This document shows, piece by piece, positions 25,448 to 33,901 of a stretch of DNA of 64,000 nucleotides. Under the pieces are notes generated by a model, which saw nothing but the letters and a program-made list of their open reading frames with translations, had not been told where the DNA came from and searched no databases. Position 1 is the first letter of the stretch, and each line of letters starts with the position of its first letter. Source of the stretch: Mesobacillus selenatarsenatis SF-1 (GTDB lineage: Bacteria > Bacillota > Bacilli > Bacillales > Cytobacillaceae); the NCBI RefSeq assembly GCF_000813125.1, contig NZ_BASE01000004.1, positions 1-64,000 of the forward strand. Reading direction: 5' to 3'. The translations under genes were made by a program, and so were the position numbers.

Positions 25448-25504
25448 AGCAGCTCGCCAAAGAATTTTGACAAATTTCCAATTAATTATGAAAAACTACA
25501 AATT

Positions 25505-26698
25505 TTAAACAACGGCACTATCCCACTTTTTCTCATCCAGGACAAAAAGGATGCCTAGTTCATGGTGATCGCCTTCATACAGCGCCCTTTGCACGAAGCG
25601 GATTTGCCCGTTTGTATCAAGGACTTCCAGCTTGCAATGCGCCCTGTTTCGTGACAGAGTCTCGTAGAATGTTTGTTCATCACGGACAATCGTGCCGTTG
25701 ACCTTTGTGACAAGCTCGCCTACACCAAGGGCCATTTTATCGGCCGGAGATTCCGGCAGGATGCCAAGAATCATCATGCCGTGGTTCTTTTTCGAAAAAT
25801 AGAACGGCATGTTCTCCTCCTTCATCCGCTGTGCCAATGTCAGGGCTTCGCGGCCGATCATCGCAATCGCGACAGCAATGACCGACGCAATTGGGTACCA
25901 GTAACCCGTTGCAGAAATCAATGTGATCAGAATGCCGAGACCAACCACACGTCTGCCGAGCTGACTGACAGCTTCTTTTGGCAGCATCCCCTGGATTTGC
26001 TGATGCAAACCAATCGCAAATGGAACAAGTATCAGTGAATATGTATTGTCTCCAAGCGTGAACACAGGCCACCACTCGAACGGTAGCGCAAGGATGTTGC
26101 CCGGAATGAGCATGAATGCCGGCACGACCCAGAGGCGCTTTACCTCGTGGACACCAACCGTCTGGCCACGCTTGCTCTTGATCAATTTAGGAGAAGTTCC
26201 CTTTTTTCCATTTCGTAAAATAAGAAAGCCTTCGCCAATCGTTAATAATGCTAACAAAATCGCAATGGATGGATAAATTTTTTCATCAAGACTTGAAAAT
26301 AAGTCTCCGACTAACGGAAGATCGATTTCTTTTCCCGAAAGGAAGATCAACGCGAAAAATGCAGCGCCGATTGTATATGCAGGCGTAAGTAGCCTGACTT
26401 TTGTTAATAGACTAAATAGCAGCGTTGCAGTGGCAACTAAAACAATCGCACCGAATGGAATCGCGATGCCCGCCGCAATGATTAGGATGGAGATGCCGAG
26501 TCCGACCAGCAATCCCAGCGGAAACAGCTGCCTGAGCTCAAAATAAGCATCCTTCGCTCTCACCGTGAAGTTCTTCCGCTCCCGCTTCACGCGTAAAACA
26601 CCAAGGACCGCCGCCAAAAATATAGAATAATAGAACACAGGGTGAAGCAGAAGCCTGCCCGTCCCTTTCAAAAGTTCAATGAACCAATCCTGTGCCAC
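25505..26698 (-). CDS. minJ: MinJ-like PDZ membrane protein
   Basis: 397 aa, the same length as B. subtilis MinJ (YvjD), the polar bridge between DivIVA and MinD that places the division inhibitor. About eight helices (to about res. 290) are followed by a cytoplasmic PDZ domain (LPESPADKMALGVGELVTKVNG). I chose GTG at 26698: AAGGCTGGTGA lies 7 nt upstream and the N-terminus AQDWFIELLKGTGRLLLHP looks like that of MinJ; an ATG 21 nt further upstream has no ribosome site. It is next to ctpB as in B. subtilis, but the swrA gene found between them there is missing and array C occupies the gap. Confidence 0.85.
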   Translation of the reverse strand: MAQDWFIELLKGTGRLLLHPVFYYSIFLAAVLGVLRVKRERKNFTVRAKDAYFELRQLFPLGLLVGLGISILIIAAGIAIPFGAIVLVATATLLFSLLTKVRLLTPAYTIGAAFFALIFLSGKEIDLPLVGDLFSSLDEKIYPSIAILLALLTIGEGFLILRNGKKGTSPKLIKSKRGQTVGVHEVKRLWVVPAFMLIPGNILALPFEWWPVFTLGDNTYSLILVPFAIGLHQQIQGMLPKEAVSQLGRRVVGLGILITLISATGYWYPIASVIAVAIAMIGREALTLAQRMKEENMPFYFSKKNHGMMILGILPESPADKMALGVGELVTKVNGTIVRDEQTFYETLSRNRAHCKLEVLDTNGQIRFVQRALYEGDHHELGILFVLDEKKWDSAVV

Positions 26699-26888
26699 CC
26701 CTATGTCACCAGCCTTCATAGATTACATGATATTAAGCTTATTCTATCAAATCTGCAGGGTAAAACCTATTAATAGTTGAGGAATATTGGTGGGATTTTT
26801 TTCTTGAGTAGGAGTGGAACATTAAATACTTAGTGAAATTCGAAAAAGGAACGCAGTATTTTTCTTCTTTTATACTGGTCAGGATCCG

Positions 26889-27014
26889 AATCACTACGGA
26901 ATTGCCAAAAATCACTACGTTTTTGTAAGTAATCACTACGAAATCTCGAATAATCACTACGGTATTCAAACTAATCACTACGATTTTTGATGTAATCACT
27001 ACTTTTTCCAAATC
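26889..27014. repeat. Intergenic tandem array C, six exact 21-nt units, core AATCACTACG
   Basis: Cores AATCACTACG start at 26889, 26910, 26931, 26952, 26973 and 26994 (last: AATCACTACT), exactly 21 nt apart. The first 10 nt of each unit are conserved and the other 11 vary freely (GAATTGCCAAA, TTTTTGTAAGT, AAATCTCGAAT, GTATTCAAACT, ATTTTTGATGT). No gene; lies between the minJ start and the ctpB terminator. Array D has the same core in reverse orientation. Confidence 0.95.
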
Positions 27015-27020
27015 AATGTA

Positions 27021-27054
27021 AAAAATAACGCCGCACCAAGTTTTGGTACGGCGG
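27021..27054 (-). terminator. Terminator after ctpB
   Basis: Stem CGCCGCACCAA / TTGGTACGGCG (one G-T pair) followed on the minus strand by TTATTTTTT. Confidence 0.88.
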
Positions 27055-27063
27055 ATTAGGTAT

Positions 27064-28515
27064 CTATTTTGCCAGCAGTTTCAACGCGGTCTGAAGCTGT
27101 AGGTCGTTTTCTTCTCGTTTCATTGCTTCTCTTGCCGCATCCTCGAGTGCGGAGGCTGTTTTTGCGTCAATCACACCTGTAACGGTCATGTCGTTTTTCC
27201 GCTGGAATGCTTTGACGGCAATTTCGGTCATGCCGCTGAAGTAGCCATCCGTACGACCCGGCTCAAAACCGAGACCAGCAAGGATTTCTTGAGCATTTTT
27301 CACTTGCTCATTATTCATGTCCAACTTGAGCGGTTTTTCGGCCTGAATTGGGTGGGTATCATACAACGCCGGCTGATTGACCTCGACTGTCGGCTCGATG
27401 CCCTTTTTATGGATCCAGTTGCCGTCAGGTGTCAGCCATTTGAACAGCGTCAGCTTGATATTACTGCCATCCCCCATTGGCACAGCTTGCTGGACTGTCC
27501 CTTTGCCGAAGCTCTTCTCGCCAATGACGGGATAGCCGCCAGCTTCCTTCAATGCACCGGCCAAAATTTCCGATGCGGAAGCACTGCCATCATCCGTCAA
27601 GACGGCAATCGGATAGTGTTTCGCTTTTTCCAGATTGGAGAAATAACGAGTCTTATCGCCGTTGCGTTCTTCAATTTGATACAGAGGCTTCTCCTTCGAA
27701 ATCAATTCTCGCAAAATCTCTTCCACGCTGGAAAGGAGCCCGCCAGGATTTCCGCGCACATCGATCAGCAACGAATCCAGCCCTTCTTTTTCAAGAGCCT
27801 TAAGCTCCTTATTAAACTCCTTAGAAGTTTCTTCGGAGAAAGAGGTAATCTCCATGTAACCAATTTTTTCACCGTTCACCTTTTTCATGTCAGCATGGAC
27901 AGTAATCTGCGGAATCTCATCACGAATCACTTTTACCTTCAACGGATCCTTCAAGCCTTGGCGCTCTATTTCGAGAACAACTGTTGTCCCTTTTTTGCCG
28001 CGGATCTTCAATGTGGCTTCATATAGATCCAATCCCTCGATACTCTCGCCATCGACCTTTAAAATCTGATCATTTGGCTTCAAGCCCGCTTTTTCTGCCG
28101 GTGAATTTTTAAAAGGTGAAACAATCACGATTTTCCCATCAACTGTACTGACCTCGGCACCAATTCCTTCAAAAGATGATTCGAGCGTCTCATTGAATTG
28201 TTTGGCCGTTTCCTTGTCCATATAAACGGAATACGGATCCTCCAGGGTAGAAAGCATGCCCTGTATCGCTCCTTCAATCAGCTCTTCTTCTTCAACCTTT
28301 TCTACGTAACTGTTAAAAATCAAACTGTATGCCTGCTCGACTTTTTCGAGACTGCTCGCATCGCCAGCCTGTGCACCCGCATGATCTTTTAGGGGCACAA
28401 TCTGGCGTTCCAGAACACCCGCCTTGCTTTCGTACCATTGCATGCCGGCGTATGTACTCCCCGCACCTGTAAGCAGCGAGCCCGTCATCAAAAAGGCAAT
28501 CCACTTGCGTTCCAT
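27064..28515 (-). CDS. ctpB: C-terminal processing peptidase CtpB (S41)
   Basis: 483 aa membrane-anchored serine protease. Order: N-terminal helix (res. 5-25), helical region, PDZ (FKNSPAEKAGLKPNDQILKVDGE), S41 catalytic domain with Ser in DGSASASEILAGALKEAGG and Lys in GEKSFGKGTVQQAVP, and a C-terminal peptidoglycan-binding repeat (LGFEPGRTDGYFSGMTEIAVKAFQ). B. subtilis CtpB cleaves SpoIVFA to switch on sigma-K in sporulation. I chose the ATG at 28515 (GGGAGGAG 7 nt upstream). Confidence 0.92.
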   Translation of the reverse strand: MERKWIAFLMTGSLLTGAGSTYAGMQWYESKAGVLERQIVPLKDHAGAQAGDASSLEKVEQAYSLIFNSYVEKVEEEELIEGAIQGMLSTLEDPYSVYMDKETAKQFNETLESSFEGIGAEVSTVDGKIVIVSPFKNSPAEKAGLKPNDQILKVDGESIEGLDLYEATLKIRGKKGTTVVLEIERQGLKDPLKVKVIRDEIPQITVHADMKKVNGEKIGYMEITSFSEETSKEFNKELKALEKEGLDSLLIDVRGNPGGLLSSVEEILRELISKEKPLYQIEERNGDKTRYFSNLEKAKHYPIAVLTDDGSASASEILAGALKEAGGYPVIGEKSFGKGTVQQAVPMGDGSNIKLTLFKWLTPDGNWIHKKGIEPTVEVNQPALYDTHPIQAEKPLKLDMNNEQVKNAQEILAGLGFEPGRTDGYFSGMTEIAVKAFQRKNDMTVTGVIDAKTASALEDAAREAMKREENDLQLQTALKLLAK

Positions 28516-28680
28516 TGCCAAACTCCTCCCTGTTTACCGCATCAACTGCTCCTCTGCCGTAAAAATTTCTATGATTCCCATTATATGACGAGGAGGGACA
28601 GGGTATGAAGGATAAATTTCAGAACGAATCCCTAAATGGTTATAATTTACAGGTTTCCGAGACTTTTAATCGGGAAAATC

Positions 28681-28708
28681 AAAAAGGAAGAGACGTGTAG
28701 TCTCTTCC
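28681..28708 (-). terminator. Terminator after the M23 hydrolase gene
   Basis: Perfect 9-bp stem GGAAGAGAC / GTCTCTTCC; minus-strand tail TTTTTGATT. Confidence 0.9.
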
Positions 28709-28717
28709 CGAAATTAA

Positions 28718-30025
28718 CTATCTTAAATATGGTATAGGATTGACATAGTTTTTCTTGTCAGCTCTCCATGTTCCCTTGTGCAATTCAAAATGCAAATGCT
28801 GACCAGTTGATTGGCCTGTATTTCCCATTAGACCAATTTTTTGTCCTTTTCTGACAATCTCACCTTGGCCAACTGTCCGTGAACCATCTCTCATGTGCGC
28901 ATATACCGTAGTATATATTTGACCATCAATGGAGTGAGTAATAAATATTACTTGTCCATAGCTGCCAGATTCATATGATCGGCTAACCACACCATCAGCA
29001 GCAGCTACAATAGGTACAGTCCCTCCACTCGCGATATCGATACCAAAATGATAGGCACCCCATCTTGAGCCAGTTGATGAAGATACATAGCCACGAGCAG
29101 GCCACATAAACATCCCATCTGATACTGGAGGGGAAGACACTACAGGATCAGGTGCTGAAGATGAATCTCCACTGCTTTTCTTCGCAGCCCTTTGTTTCGC
29201 TAACTTAGCTTGTCTTTCACGTTCAGCTGCTAACTCGGCCTGACGCTGTTTTTCAAGCGCAATTGCTTTTTGAATGGTAGCTGCTTGTGCAGCTAAAATT
29301 TGTTTCTGTTCAGCTAAATCATTTATTTCCCCATGCATTTTGTGTTCTTCATGTTCTAACTCTTTCATTAGCTCATTCTGCCTAGCTATTTTACCTTTAA
29401 GCTGTACCTTTAAGTCTTCCAATTCCTTCTTCATGGATTGAAGATTGACTAGCTTTGTTTCGACTTCTTGTTGCTTTGTCTCTAAATCGTCTTTATCTTT
29501 TTGATGTTGCTCAAGAATACCTTTATCAGCCTGTACAATTGTTGTAACAGCATTCACTCTATCAATGAAATCACTAAAGCTTTGTGCACCAAGGAGAACA
29601 TCAATATAGCTTACTGATCCTCCACTTTCCTGCATAGAGCGAGCTTTATCTTTCAACAATTCGTTTCTTTTGTTAATCCGCTCAATCAAATCCGCAATTT
29701 CAACTTTCAGCTCATCTATTTCAGCTGTAGTTTGTTCAATTTCAACATTCTTATTTCTGATTTTCCCTTCAGTATCCTTAACTGCAACATCCAATTTATT
29801 AATTTCATTTCTTACTTCATCTTGCTCATTTTGAATTTCACTGACTTTAGATTCTTTATTTTGAATTTCAGAATCCAATCCCGAGCGTTTTTTCAGAACT
29901 TCCTGCTTTTGTTGTTCCATCTTTGAAATTGATTCTGCTGTTACGTTATTAGTCGATATTGGGCTTAGCAAAGAACCCAGGCTTAAAGTACTGACTATTG
30001 CTAGTGAGAGTATCTGCTTTTTCAC
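28718..30025 (-). CDS. EnvC/CwlO-like M23 murein hydrolase
   Basis: 435 aa exported protein. Signal peptide (res. 1-31), long coiled coil (about 32-270, rich in E, K and Q) interrupted by a short segment (GGSVSYIDVLLGAQSFSDFIDR) as in EnvC/PcsB/CwlO-type proteins, Ser/Pro linker, then a LytM/M23 zinc endopeptidase domain with GAYHFGIDIASGG and GQSTGQHLHFELH. Such proteins are activated by the FtsEX complex encoded immediately upstream and cut cross-linked wall during growth or division. GTG start with AGAGGGG upstream. Confidence 0.88.
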   Translation of the reverse strand: MKKQILSLAIVSTLSLGSLLSPISTNNVTAESISKMEQQKQEVLKKRSGLDSEIQNKESKVSEIQNEQDEVRNEINKLDVAVKDTEGKIRNKNVEIEQTTAEIDELKVEIADLIERINKRNELLKDKARSMQESGGSVSYIDVLLGAQSFSDFIDRVNAVTTIVQADKGILEQHQKDKDDLETKQQEVETKLVNLQSMKKELEDLKVQLKGKIARQNELMKELEHEEHKMHGEINDLAEQKQILAAQAATIQKAIALEKQRQAELAAERERQAKLAKQRAAKKSSGDSSSAPDPVVSSPPVSDGMFMWPARGYVSSSTGSRWGAYHFGIDIASGGTVPIVAAADGVVSRSYESGSYGQVIFITHSIDGQIYTTVYAHMRDGSRTVGQGEIVRKGQKIGLMGNTGQSTGQHLHFELHKGTWRADKKNYVNPIPYLR

Positions 30026-30124
30026 TAGATCTTTCCCCTCTCTTACTCATGATAGTTTCGTAACTTTGTCTTTTTATCTATCGTCTATTGGCTATGTAGT
30101 GTTAAGGAAGAATAATAATCTTCC

Positions 30125-31018
30125 TTACACCTTCAAGAATTTACGGACGGACATGAGACTTCCCCAGATTCCAATAGCAGCCCCCATAATGATCAGGATG
30201 GCTGATAACTGGTAAACAAACGGATTGAATTCAAGCAATTTTATAAAATGGTCCTTCAGCTTATCGTTCAAGTAATCGTAAGCATAATAATAGGCTGCGG
30301 ATACGACCGCGATTGGCACAACCGCTCCCAGGATTCCTAACCAGAGACCTTCAAGGAAGAATGGCCATCTGATGAAACCGTTCGTAGCGCCTACAAGTCT
30401 CATAATTTCAATCTCTCGTTTACGGGCCATAATCGTAATTTTAATAGTGTTGGAGATTAAGAACATGGCTGTAAAAAGAAGTCCGACAATTAATATGAGT
30501 CCAACATTGCGGCTTACTTTTATAAAACTGAATAGTTTTTCGACCTTGCCTTGTCCATACTTTACAGAGGAGACATAATTGAATTTCTCAATCTGCTTGG
30601 CAACTTTCATTGTATCAGTAGGATTTTTCGTCTTTACGACGAAGACATCATTTAAAGGATTGTCTTGCTCAAACAACTGAAAGGCTTCCCCTTCATCTCC
30701 CAGGCTTTTAATCAAGCTCTCAAGTTCTTGTTCCTTGGAAGAATAGGTCACATTTTTGATTCCGGAAACCTGATTGATTTGCTGTTCCAAGACCTCTTTA
30801 TCTTTGTCGTTCGCAGCTACATCCACATGGACTCGGATTTCTACATCTTCCTCAATCGTGGTTGCGACTTTATTTAAATTCATCATAATGACGAAAAAGA
30901 TACCGACCAAAAGCAAGGTAACCGTTACGGCACTTACGGATGCAAACGTCATCCAACCGTTTCGGCCTAAGCTTTTAAAGCTCTCGCGAACGTGGCGGCG
31001 GAATGTTCTAGCTTTCAT
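30125..31018 (-). CDS. ftsX: Cell division/wall-hydrolase activator FtsX
   Basis: 297 aa, four helices and one large extracellular loop (res. 50-160) that contacts the wall hydrolase. Features: RRHVRESFKSLGRNGWMTFASVSAVT at the N-terminus, TIKITIMARKREIEIMRLVGATNGFIRWPFFLEG in the cytoplasmic loop. I chose the ATG at 31018 (AAAGGTGA 8 nt upstream); a frame four codons longer exists. Overlaps ftsE by 11 nt. With FtsE it probably drives the M23 hydrolase downstream. Confidence 0.93.
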   Translation of the reverse strand: MKARTFRRHVRESFKSLGRNGWMTFASVSAVTVTLLLVGIFFVIMMNLNKVATTIEEDVEIRVHVDVAANDKDKEVLEQQINQVSGIKNVTYSSKEQELESLIKSLGDEGEAFQLFEQDNPLNDVFVVKTKNPTDTMKVAKQIEKFNYVSSVKYGQGKVEKLFSFIKVSRNVGLILIVGLLFTAMFLISNTIKITIMARKREIEIMRLVGATNGFIRWPFFLEGLWLGILGAVVPIAVVSAAYYYAYDYLNDKLKDHFIKLLEFNPFVYQLSAILIIMGAAIGIWGSLMSVRKFLKV

Positions 31019-31694
31019 ATCCGTATTCACCTTTCACTTCGTCACGGGCAATCCTGCCGTTCTCAATCGCGATGACGCGATGCGTGATTGTGTTGACGAT
31101 TTCTTTGTTGTGGGTTGCCATGACGATCGTGGTTCCCCTTAAGTTAATTTCCTCGAAAATGTTCATGATTTCCCATGATGTATCAGGGTCAAGGTTTCCC
31201 GTAGGCTCATCTGCAATCACTACTTTTGGTGCGTTCACTATTGAACGAGCGATGGCAACACGCTGCTGCTCCCCGCCTGAAAGCTCAGTAGGAAGCGCTC
31301 TTGCTTTATGCTTGAGTCCTACAAGTTCCAGAGTTTCCATGACACGCTTCTTGATATATTGCGGCTGTTCTTCGATGACTTCCATCGCAAAAGCGACATT
31401 TTCATAGACTGAAAGAGTATTCAGCAATTTGAAGTCCTGGAACACGACGCCAATATTCCGGCGCAGCAATGGTACTTTGTTGTCCTTCAGCTTTGCTAGA
31501 TTGACACCATTTATAATGATGGAACCTTTAGAAGGCTTAACTTCACGGTACATCATCTTTATAAAAGTGGATTTTCCAGCACCGCTGGGCCCTACTACGT
31601 ATAAAAATTCACCTGCATCTATATGAACATTGATCCCATTAGCGGCAGTTATGCCGTTTCGGTATGTTTTGTAAACATCCTGCATATCTATCAT
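31008..31694 (-). CDS. ftsE: ABC ATPase FtsE
   Basis: 228 aa ATPase of the FtsEX complex. Walker A GPSGAGKST, signature LSGGEQQR, Walker B VVIADEPTGNLD, switch ATHNKE. N-terminus MIDMQDVYKTYRNG is typical. ATG with AAGGTGA upstream. First gene of ftsE-ftsX-M23; the 0.4 kb upstream holds the likely promoter and a large inverted repeat. Confidence 0.95.
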   Translation of the reverse strand: MIDMQDVYKTYRNGITAANGINVHIDAGEFLYVVGPSGAGKSTFIKMMYREVKPSKGSIIINGVNLAKLKDNKVPLLRRNIGVVFQDFKLLNTLSVYENVAFAMEVIEEQPQYIKKRVMETLELVGLKHKARALPTELSGGEQQRVAIARSIVNAPKVVIADEPTGNLDPDTSWEIMNIFEEINLRGTTIVMATHNKEIVNTITHRVIAIENGRIARDEVKGEYGYES

Positions 31695-31855
31695 TTTTGT
31701 ATCACCTTAGATAGTTAGTCTTATCACACGGCTAAACTTCGACAATTTGTAACAAACCTATTATAGCATCTCCCTATACTAAAAAAACCCTTTTAAATAT
31801 TACAGTTTCTTTTCAAATACCATTTTTTATTCCATTAAATTCCTCCACAGGTTAT

Positions 31856-31909
31856 TCTAGCTAGCTAATTGGGAACGGTTCATCCTCCCAAGTTAGCTAC
31901 TTACCTAGA
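31856..31909. repeat. Large imperfect inverted repeat upstream of ftsE
   Basis: TCTAG-CTAGCTAATTGGGA (31856-31874) pairs with TCCCAAGTTAGCTA...CTAGA ending at 31909, with one bulged G and a short internal loop. No T-run follows on either strand, so it does not look like a simple terminator. The rest of 31695-32098 is AT-rich with no gene seen. Confidence 0.5.
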
Positions 31910-32097
31910 AAAATCTATTTGTTGTCGAGTTTCTTATTTAGTAGAATTTTTAGTTTTATTACTGTAATGTAACAATATTTTGTCATAACTTGTATGTACA
32001 AAATGTGAAGCTTGCTGAATTGCTAAATAATTTGGCGATTTTACAGAAATGCATAGAGACAGCATTTTTACCGTAAGTGTATTGGAAAAAACAGCAC

Positions 32098-32128
32098 AAA
32101 AAAACGTCCCGACAATTTCAGGACGTTT
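32098..32128 (-). terminator. Terminator after cccB
   Basis: Stem AAACGTCC / GGACGTTT followed on the minus strand by TTTTTTTG. Confidence 0.88.
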
Positions 32129-32138
32129 CCTTGTAAAC

Positions 32139-32450
32139 TTATTTTTTGTTTGCCAGCCATTCTGCCACTGCTGAAGCTTCTTCGCCTTCAAGCATCTTTG
32201 GAGGCATTGAGCCCTGGCCATTAGCAATTACACTTTCAATCTCTTCCTGAGACAGACGTGAACCTACATCACTAAGCTTAGGTCCTGCGCCGCCCTCCAG
32301 GTCGCCGCCATGGCAGCTAGAGCATTTTTGATTATAGAGCTTTTCTGGATCCGCACCAGCTGTGTCTCCGCCGCCAGCTTCATCGCCGCCGCCGCAAGCT
32401 GCCAGTACCAAGGAGGTTCCCATTAATAGAGCCAATAATTTCTTCTTCAA
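32139..32450 (-). CDS. cccB: Cytochrome c-551 lipoprotein
   Basis: 103 aa membrane-anchored c-type cytochrome carrying electrons on the outer face. Lipobox LAAC (Cys19), Gly-rich linker, heme motif CSSCH (43-47) and a distal Met in GQGSMPPKM as sixth ligand. Length and position (between ftsE and a YitT-family gene) match B. subtilis CccB. TTG start at 32450 with AGGGGGAG upstream. Confidence 0.93.
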   Translation of the reverse strand: MKKKLLALLMGTSLVLAACGGGDEAGGGDTAGADPEKLYNQKCSSCHGGDLEGGAGPKLSDVGSRLSQEEIESVIANGQGSMPPKMLEGEEASAVAEWLANKK

Positions 32451-32501
32451 ACTTAACTCCCCCTAAGAAAATTTTACATACACGACTATTTTATACCAAT
32501 A

Positions 32502-33365
32502 TCAAGCTCTTTTAAAACCCTCGCCTAATACCTCTGAAGCATCCATTACAATGACGAATGCAGCAGGATCAATGGATTGGACCAATTGTTTCAATTTTGT
32601 GAACTCCGTTTGATCCACAACACACATGATAATTGGACGTTCTTGGTCCGTATAGCCGCCGTATGCTGATAGTTTTGTCACTCCACGGTCAATTTTATTC
32701 AAAATCGCTTCACGAACTTCATCCTGGCGGTTTGTAATGACCATCGCCATCTTCGAGCGCCCGATGCCGACCTGTACCAGGTCAATCGTTTTACTAGTAA
32801 CATAAAGCCCGATCAAAGCATAAAGACCGCGTTCAATATCGAATACGATCGCTGCAGATAATACAATCAGTCCATCAATCAACGCCACGCAGGTACCAAG
32901 CGATAGCCCCGTGTACTTGTGGATGATCTGTGCTGCCAAATCAGTACCGCCAGTTGACGCATTCCCTCTGAAAACAATCCCAAGTCCCAGACCGACACCA
33001 ATCCCGCCAAACAATGAACCAAGCAAAGGATCGAGAGTCCACGGCTTCACGTCATTTGTCATGAACACTACAAATGGAAGAAAAATGGTTCCTGCAAGAG
33101 TTTTATACCCATATTGCCTTCCAAGTAAAACAACCCCTGCAATAAACAACGGTATATTAAAGGCCCACTGCACGTATGCCGGCTCCCAGCCAAGCGTCGC
33201 ATCTATAATCGTACTGATCCCGCTAACACCGCCCGAAGCAACCCGGTTCGGCAGCAAGAAAACATTAAATGAGATTGCCACAATTGCCGATCCAATGAGC
33301 ACATAAACATATTCAATAAGCTTTTCTATAGTTGGATTTAATGTATGATTACGCCTTTTCTTCAA
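32502..33365 (-). CDS. YitT family membrane protein (YvjA-like)
   Basis: 287 aa: about five or six helices (DUF161-type, with GRQYGYKTLAGTIFLPF and GNASTGGTDLAAQIIHKYTG) then a soluble C-terminal DUF2179-type domain (YGGYTDQERPIIMCVVDQTEFTKLKQLV). Function not established; B. subtilis YvjA occupies the same locus. I chose TTG at 33365 because AAAAAGGGGATAGG precedes it; the longer frame to 33410 has no good site. Confidence 0.85.
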   Translation of the reverse strand: MKKRRNHTLNPTIEKLIEYVYVLIGSAIVAISFNVFLLPNRVASGGVSGISTIIDATLGWEPAYVQWAFNIPLFIAGVVLLGRQYGYKTLAGTIFLPFVVFMTNDVKPWTLDPLLGSLFGGIGVGLGLGIVFRGNASTGGTDLAAQIIHKYTGLSLGTCVALIDGLIVLSAAIVFDIERGLYALIGLYVTSKTIDLVQVGIGRSKMAMVITNRQDEVREAILNKIDRGVTKLSAYGGYTDQERPIIMCVVDQTEFTKLKQLVQSIDPAAFVIVMDASEVLGEGFKRA

Positions 33366-33679
33366 AGTCCTATCCCCTTTTTCCTTTAATGCCGTCAGTG
33401 AGTATAGCACGTGTCGAATTTTCTGTAAACGCTAATAGTGCGCCGTGTTAAAGGGCAAAAGTTGCAGTCCTGTATTTTTTTTGATTGTCGGTACTTAAAA
33501 AGAAACTTACCCAATTCAAACTCTGGTTATTATCTCTGGATGTTCTCGATGAGCCTATATTATAGAAACAATTAGACCCACTTTTTTTGCAAGCAATATT
33601 TTACCCTGACTCATCAAGTTTGTGAATTTATGAACAATTTTTGACGATTCACCAAATACCCTTACCCCTAGTAGTACTT

Positions 33680-33695
33680 TGTGATATATTTCACG
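33680..33695. promoter_or_regulatory. Fnr/Rex-type palindrome
   Basis: TGTGATATATTTCACG fits the Fnr box TGTGA-N6-TCAC and, with the preceding T, most of a Rex box. It lies about 220 nt upstream of the sulfur-trafficking fusion gene and 34 nt before a short leader ORF. The remaining 33366-33901 region shows no other gene. Confidence 0.5.
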
Positions 33696-33713
33696 TATAA
33701 GGAGGCGGTCATA

Positions 33714-33785
33714 TTGATTAGTCTTTCCTGTAGAAAAGAAAAATACATTTTTTCAATATCTTACATGCTCACCATTACACAATAG
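33714..33785 (+). CDS. Possible 23-aa leader peptide
   Basis: A TTG codon with a strong ribosome site AAGGAGGCGGT 4-7 nt upstream opens a frame of 23 codons (starts MISLSCRKEK, ends TITQ) upstream of the CoA-disulfide reductase fusion. No homology recognised. It may be a leader peptide or a chance ORF; the ribosome site is the only argument for it. Confidence 0.3.
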   Translation: MISLSCRKEKYIFSISYMLTITQ

Positions 33786-33901
33786 TTGAGTCCCGCATCT
33801 GGCCAGACTGTAGATAACGGCTTGTAATGAAAAAGCGAATTAGGAATTAACCAAAAACAAATCGAAACTATATAAAATTTTTCAGAAAGAGGGTAATTAA
33901 T

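Noticed and set aside
26889-27014. CRISPR array
   Set aside because: Units are only 21 nt with a 10-nt core and 11-nt variable part; real repeats and spacers are each over 20 nt, and no cas genes are present.
27289-28026. 245-aa open frame on the plus strand
   Set aside because: Antisense to ctpB, no ribosome site or recognisable domain; a shadow of the coding strand's codon pattern.
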